Positions 6,898-10,539 of a stretch of 10,539 nt of DNA are shown here, piece by piece. The DNA lies in contig NVRZ01000093.1 in assembly GCA_002401055.1 (NCBI GenBank), positions 1 to 10,539 on the forward strand, written 5' to 3'. The translations under genes were made by a program, and so were the position numbers. Position 1 is the stretch's first letter; each line of letters begins with the position of its first letter. Below the pieces are notes generated by a model that had not been told where the DNA came from, did no database searches, and saw nothing but the letters and a program-made list of their open reading frames with translations. This DNA is from Bacteroidota bacterium (GTDB taxonomy: Bacteria; Bacteroidota; Bacteroidia; NORP154).

Positions 6898-7920
6898 TTA
6901 TCGGATTAAGAATGGGAAATTCTTAACATTCTTAAGTGCTATTCCAGTGCCCCGAGCTACTGCTCTCAAGGGATCCTCCGCAACATGTACTTGTAATTTC
7001 GTCTTAATCGCAAGTCGTTTATCCAAACCCCTCAACAAAGACCCTCCACCTGCGAGGTATATTCCCGTTCTATAGATATCTGCCGAAAGTTCCGGAGGTG
7101 TAATTTCCAAAGTTGCGAGTATCGCTTCCTCGATTTTTGCTATTGTTTTGTCCAAGGCATGAGCAATTTCGGCGTAAGACACCGTTATCTCCTTCGGAAT
7201 TCCACTCATTAAATCTCTCCCATGAATTGCAAAATCCGGAGGAGGATTGTCTATGTCCTCCATCGCTGCTCCGACTTCAATTTTAATTGCCTCTGCTGAG
7301 CGCTCACCAACAAGAATGTTGTGTTGTCTTCGCATATGATCTTCAATATCGTTCGTAAAGTTATCACCAGCAATTCGAATGGATTTGTTACACACAATTC
7401 CACCTAAAGCCAATACAGCAATTTCACTCGTGCCTCCTCCAATATCTACAACCATGTTACCATTGGGTTCTTCGACATCTATCCCGATACCAATTCCGGC
7501 TGCCATAGGTTCATAAATCAGATAAACCTCCTTGCCTCCAGCGTGCTCTGCTGAGTCCCTTACTGCTCTTTTCTCAACCTCTGTAATTCCAGATGGGATG
7601 CAGATAACCATTTTCAAAGAAGGTGAGAACAATCTTTTCCCCGGGTTGATCATCTTAATCATCTCTCGGATCATATGTTCTGCCGCGTCAAAGTCAGCGA
7701 TAACACCATCTTTAAGTGGACGTATTGTTCTGATATTATCATGGGTTTTCCCGTGCATAAGCATCGCCTCTTTACCAACTGCGAGAATTTTTCCAGTACG
7801 AATGTCAATGGCCACTATAGACGGCTCATCAACGACCACCTTATCATTGTGAATGATAAGCGTATTGGCAGTGCCAAGGTCTATCGCTATCTCCTGAGTC
7901 AAAAAATCAAAGAATCCCAT
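6898..7920 (-). CDS. mreB: MreB, actin-like rod-shape cytoskeletal protein
   Basis: MreB is the bacterial actin homologue. It forms short membrane-bound filaments that orient the elongasome. The 340-residue product has the normal length and the full actin-fold ATP site: phosphate-1 loop DLGTANTL at residues 14-21, YEPMAAGIG at about 136-144, phosphate-2 loop DIGGGTSEIAVLALGG at about 159-174, and the adenosine motif LAGGGSLLRGLD at about 289-300. Its start, MGFFDFLTQEIAIDLGTAN, fits the Bacteroidota family with no extra N-terminus. The conserved start of the protein fixes the ATG at 7920, and an AGGTAG sequence just upstream may act as a ribosome binding site. It begins 12 bases after the purH stop, so the two are probably co-transcribed. 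Confidence 0.98.
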   Translation of the reverse strand: MGFFDFLTQEIAIDLGTANTLIIHNDKVVVDEPSIVAIDIRTGKILAVGKEAMLMHGKTHDNIRTIRPLKDGVIADFDAAEHMIREMIKMINPGKRLFSPSLKMVICIPSGITEVEKRAVRDSAEHAGGKEVYLIYEPMAAGIGIGIDVEEPNGNMVVDIGGGTSEIAVLALGGIVCNKSIRIAGDNFTNDIEDHMRRQHNILVGERSAEAIKIEVGAAMEDIDNPPPDFAIHGRDLMSGIPKEITVSYAEIAHALDKTIAKIEEAILATLEITPPELSADIYRTGIYLAGGGSLLRGLDKRLAIKTKLQVHVAEDPLRAVARGTGIALKNVKNFPFLIR

Positions 7921-7932
7921 ACTACCTGTTAC

Positions 7933-9474
7933 TTAATGTTTAAAATGTCTTACTCCTGTAAAAACCATGGCCACTTTATTGGCGTTGCAATATTCAATCG
8001 AGTCGTTATCCTTTATTGAACCACCAGGTTGAATAACTGCATTCACTCCTGCCTTATGCGCAATTTCAACGCAATCAGGGAAGGGAAAAAATGCATCTGA
8101 TGCCATTACCGCTCCGCTCAGATCAAATCCAAATCTGCCCGCCTTTGCAATCGCCTGTTCCAATGCGTCCACTCTCGATGTTTGGCCCACGCCACTTGCA
8201 ATCATTTGCATATCCTTGGCCAATATAATTGTATTGGATTTTGAATGCTTCACCAATTTATTGGCAAACTCCAAGTCACGCTTTTGATCATCCGTTGGCT
8301 CCAACTCTGTGGCCGTCTCCATATCAGCAGGCGTTTCCATTTTTGAATCTTTGTCCTGCTCCAACATTCCATTGAGTACAGTCCTAACCAGTTTTTTCGG
8401 AAGTTCAACTTCTTTTTGAACCAAAATCCTTCTGTTTTTCTTTGACTTGAGCACATCCAGTGCTTCATCTGAGTAAGACGGAGCGATAATCACCTCAAAA
8501 AATATCTTGCCTATCTCTTCTGCTGTTTCTCCATCTACCTCAACATTAGTAATTAAAATACCTCCAAAGGCAGATACATTATCACCAGCCAAAGCAGCAT
8601 TCCATGCATCCACCAAAGAATCCCTTGACGCCAGACCGCAAGCATTGTTGTGCTTCAATATTGCAAAGGTCGTATCAGTAAACTCACTCATTAAGTTTAC
8701 CGCCGCATCAACATCTAATAAATTATTGTAAGATAATTCCTTACCATGAATTTGATCAAACATAGCATCAAGATCCCCTAAAAACACGGCTTGCTGATGC
8801 GGATTCTCACCGTACCTAAGCGTACTCGACTTCGAGCTAAACCCGTTTGTTGGCTTTGTAGAATTGTCATTTGGAACATCCTCTGCGCTAAAATATTTTA
8901 AGATCGCGGAATCATACTCCGAAGAAATAGCAAAGGCCTCTTTAGCCATTTTCTTTCTTTCGGACAGAGTAGAAGCGCCCGTTTCTGTATCCAGGATTTT
9001 CAACAAACTGTCGTACTGATTTCTCGAAGGGACTATCAACACATCGTTGTAATTTTTAGCAGCTGCTCGTATCAGAGAAATACCTCCAATATCTATTTTT
9101 TCAATTATTTCACTATCAGATGCACCCGAAGCAACCGTTTCCTGGAAAGGATATAAATCAACAATAACCAAATCCAACTCTGGAATCTCATACTCTTCTA
9201 GCTGCGCTACATCACTCTCTGTTTCTCTTCTCCCCAATATACCGCCGAAAACTTTAGGATGAAGTGTTTTAACTCTTCCACCCAGGATACTTGGATAAGA
9301 TGTAAGACTCTCAACAGGCGTAACATTCACACCTAATTTCTCAATAAAAGCTTGCGTGCCACCAGTTGAGTATAGTCCCACCCCTAGCTCATCAAGCCTC
9401 TTAATAATAGGCTCCAAGTTCTCCTTGTGGAAGACTGAAATTAATGCGTTTTTTATCTTAACTGAATCGGACAT
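7933..9474 (-). CDS. purH: PurH, bifunctional AICAR transformylase / IMP cyclohydrolase
   Basis: PurH carries out the last two steps of de novo purine synthesis in the cytoplasm. AICAR is formylated from 10-formyltetrahydrofolate, and FAICAR is then cyclised to IMP. The 513-residue product is close to the family length (E. coli 529). The N-terminal MGS-like IMP cyclohydrolase domain covers about residues 1-200, with YSTGGT, GGRVKTLHPKVFGGIL (66-80) and DLVIVDLYPF (101-110). The transformylase domain begins near LRYGENPHQ (219-227). It has the catalytic Lys274-His275 pair in AILKHNNACG, SAFGG at 301-305, GQTSRVDA at about 430-437, and SDAFFPFPD with IQPGGSIKD near the end. The final VFTGVRHFKH is the usual PurH C-terminus. 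It is the first gene of the minus-strand cluster, with a 116-base divergent gap upstream that must hold its promoter. Confidence 0.98.
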   Translation of the reverse strand: MSDSVKIKNALISVFHKENLEPIIKRLDELGVGLYSTGGTQAFIEKLGVNVTPVESLTSYPSILGGRVKTLHPKVFGGILGRRETESDVAQLEEYEIPELDLVIVDLYPFQETVASGASDSEIIEKIDIGGISLIRAAAKNYNDVLIVPSRNQYDSLLKILDTETGASTLSERKKMAKEAFAISSEYDSAILKYFSAEDVPNDNSTKPTNGFSSKSSTLRYGENPHQQAVFLGDLDAMFDQIHGKELSYNNLLDVDAAVNLMSEFTDTTFAILKHNNACGLASRDSLVDAWNAALAGDNVSAFGGILITNVEVDGETAEEIGKIFFEVIIAPSYSDEALDVLKSKKNRRILVQKEVELPKKLVRTVLNGMLEQDKDSKMETPADMETATELEPTDDQKRDLEFANKLVKHSKSNTIILAKDMQMIASGVGQTSRVDALEQAIAKAGRFGFDLSGAVMASDAFFPFPDCVEIAHKAGVNAVIQPGGSIKDNDSIEYCNANKVAMVFTGVRHFKH

Positions 9475-9590
9475 TTTCCCTTATAAATAGTACAGAACGA
9501 AGTTATTAAAACTAGCCTCAAGAAACAACATAATATTTTGTGCAATGGGCTTCATTTTAGTAATTTTCAACATTGAACTAACACTTTGAA
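9475..9590. promoter_or_regulatory. Divergent intergenic region between purH and the ABC permease gene
   Basis: This 116-base AT-rich stretch separates two genes that point away from each other, so it should hold the start signals for both the purH-mre-rodA cluster and the permease. No exact TAnnTTTG element with a TTG at the proper distance was found on either strand. The nearest purH-side candidate is TACTATTT (minus strand, 9492-9485), which matches poorly and sits very close to the ATG. No clear operator repeat is visible. The regulatory role is inferred from gene layout alone. Confidence 0.4.
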
Positions 9591-10539
9591 ATGATATTTA
9601 TTCGACTGTTTATAGAGAGTTTATTGATGGCAATGAATTCGATGGTTGTTAATAAGATGCGTACACTGCTCTCTTTGCTTGGGATCACAATCGGCATTTT
9701 CGCAATCATCTCCGTTTTTACCGCTGTTGATTCACTCGAAAACAATGTTCGGGAAAGTATTGCTTCGCTCGGTGACGATGTGATCTTTATTCAAAAATGG
9801 CCCTGGGGTGGCGGAGAATCCGAATACAAATGGTGGGAATTTGTAAAACGTCCTCATCCTGAATTACCGGAACTCGCAATTGTCCAGAAAAAATGCAAAT
9901 CAGCCCTGGCAGCGGCATTCATGGTTTCAGGATCAAAAACGATAAAGTACAAGAACAATAGCCTGGAGAATGTTAAAATAGTTTCAACCTCTCATGATTA
10001 TGATAAAATCGTAGGATTTGAAATTGAAAAGGGAAGATACTTTTCGGGAGCGGAATCGTTAAGTGGACGAAACGTTGCTATTATTGGCGCACTGGTAAGT
10101 CAGAACCTTTTCGGTAACATTAACCCAATGGGCAAATATTTGAAAGTTATTGGAAGAAATTTTAAAGTGATCGGAGTATTTAAGAAAGAGGGAGAGAGTA
10201 TTGTTGGAGATTCACACGACGCCCAGATACTATTGCCGGTGAACAGCATTCGAAAGTTATTGGACATCCATAAACGCCACTTGAATCCAATAATTATGGT
10301 TAAAGCAAAAGAAGGAATAAGCAATGCTGAGCTCAAAGACGAACTAACTGGTGTATTGCGAGCTGCACGGAAACTAAAACCTACAGCAGAGAATAATTTC
10401 GCGCTTAATGAAACGAGTATAATCTCATCAAGCCTCGACTCAATTTTCGACGTAATTGGATTAGCAGGTTGGTTGATAGGTGGTTTTTCAATTCTGGTTG
10501 GTGGATTTGGAATCGCCAATATTATGTTTGTATCTGTGA
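9591..10539 (+). CDS. MacB/FtsX-type ABC transporter permease (partial, runs off the right edge)
   Basis: The frame from ATG 9591 is open for 316 codons to the window end. The product begins MIFIRLFIESLLMAMNSM and has RTLLSLLGITIGIFAIISVFT at about 24-44, the first membrane segment of MacB-type permeases. The large periplasmic MacB_PCD domain follows, with SLGDDVIFIQKWPWGGG at about 59-75, GRYFSGAE and 'RNVAIIGALVSQNLFG' in the middle, and ILLPVNSI later. A second membrane segment begins near residue 287 (LAGWLIGGFSILVGGFGIANIMFVSV), the start of the FtsX domain. About 90-100 residues are expected beyond the edge. Such permeases pair with an ATPase to move lipoproteins, peptides or drugs, or to transmit force across the envelope; the substrate cannot be read from sequence. 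The 9591 ATG keeps the amphipathic N-terminus usual in the family; 9627 is the next possible start. It is divergent from purH. Confidence 0.92.
   Translation, partial: MIFIRLFIESLLMAMNSMVVNKMRTLLSLLGITIGIFAIISVFTAVDSLENNVRESIASLGDDVIFIQKWPWGGGESEYKWWEFVKRPHPELPELAIVQKKCKSALAAAFMVSGSKTIKYKNNSLENVKIVSTSHDYDKIVGFEIEKGRYFSGAESLSGRNVAIIGALVSQNLFGNINPMGKYLKVIGRNFKVIGVFKKEGESIVGDSHDAQILLPVNSIRKLLDIHKRHLNPIIMVKAKEGISNAELKDELTGVLRAARKLKPTAENNFALNETSIISSSLDSIFDVIGLAGWLIGGFSILVGGFGIANIMFVSV

Noticed and set aside
7675..8019. Plus-strand 114-codon open frame over the mreB start and purH end
   Set aside because: It overlaps two strongly supported minus-strand genes and their junction, and its product has no recognisable domain.
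8310..8400. Acidic, variable-looking stretch in PurH (about residues 360-400)
   Set aside because: Bacteroidota PurH proteins usually have a charged linker here. The flanking transformylase motifs are intact and in frame, so it is not an insertion of note.
10100..10519. Antisense 139-codon open frame within the ABC permease gene
   Set aside because: The plus strand codes a clear MacB/FtsX permease over the same bases, and the antisense product looks like a typical shadow translation.

Overview
The window reads as chromosomal DNA of a member of the Bacteroidota, most likely a Cytophagales-type bacterium. The evidence is protein-level: a roughly 700-residue SurA_N/parvulin membrane-anchored foldase typical of this phylum, a MacB-type permease whose N-terminus has the phylum's usual wording, MreB/MreC/PBP2/RodA variants of the Bacteroidota kind, moderately AT-rich DNA, and few strong Shine-Dalgarno sequences. 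The assignment is by recognition; no search was run.

Layout. Bases 1-115 hold the last 37 codons of an upstream plus-strand gene, probably a HlyC/CorC-type transporter. After a 78-base gap comes a plus-strand gene for a periplasmic peptidyl-prolyl isomerase/foldase (194-2325). It is split by a single reading-frame break near 815-831. The two pieces together make about 710 residues, the normal size for the family. It converges on a six-gene minus-strand cluster (9474 down to 2353) in the order purH, mreB, mreC, mreD, mrdA (PBP2), rodA. Gaps in the cluster are 12, 50, 11, 3 and 2 bases, so it is probably one operon. Divergent from purH, across a 116-base gap, is the start of a MacB/FtsX-type ABC transporter permease that runs off the right edge with its frame open.

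How the genes work together. MreB filaments with MreC, MreD, the RodA glycan polymerase and the PBP2 transpeptidase form the elongasome (Rod complex), which inserts lateral-wall peptidoglycan and sets rod shape. All five core parts are present and look intact, with their catalytic motifs. PurH performs the last two steps of IMP synthesis and heads the same transcription unit. The foldase would act on proteins crossing the inner membrane.

Nothing here looks like a new system. It is an ordinary housekeeping locus with no mobile elements, CRISPR, tRNA, rRNA or long repeats visible, and no gene-free stretch longer than about 120 bases. The one clear anomaly is the frame break in the foldase gene. 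Lesser points are a possible internal promoter before mreC, a Cys/His cluster in PBP2, extra hydrophobic sequence in RodA, and the purH-mreB linkage.
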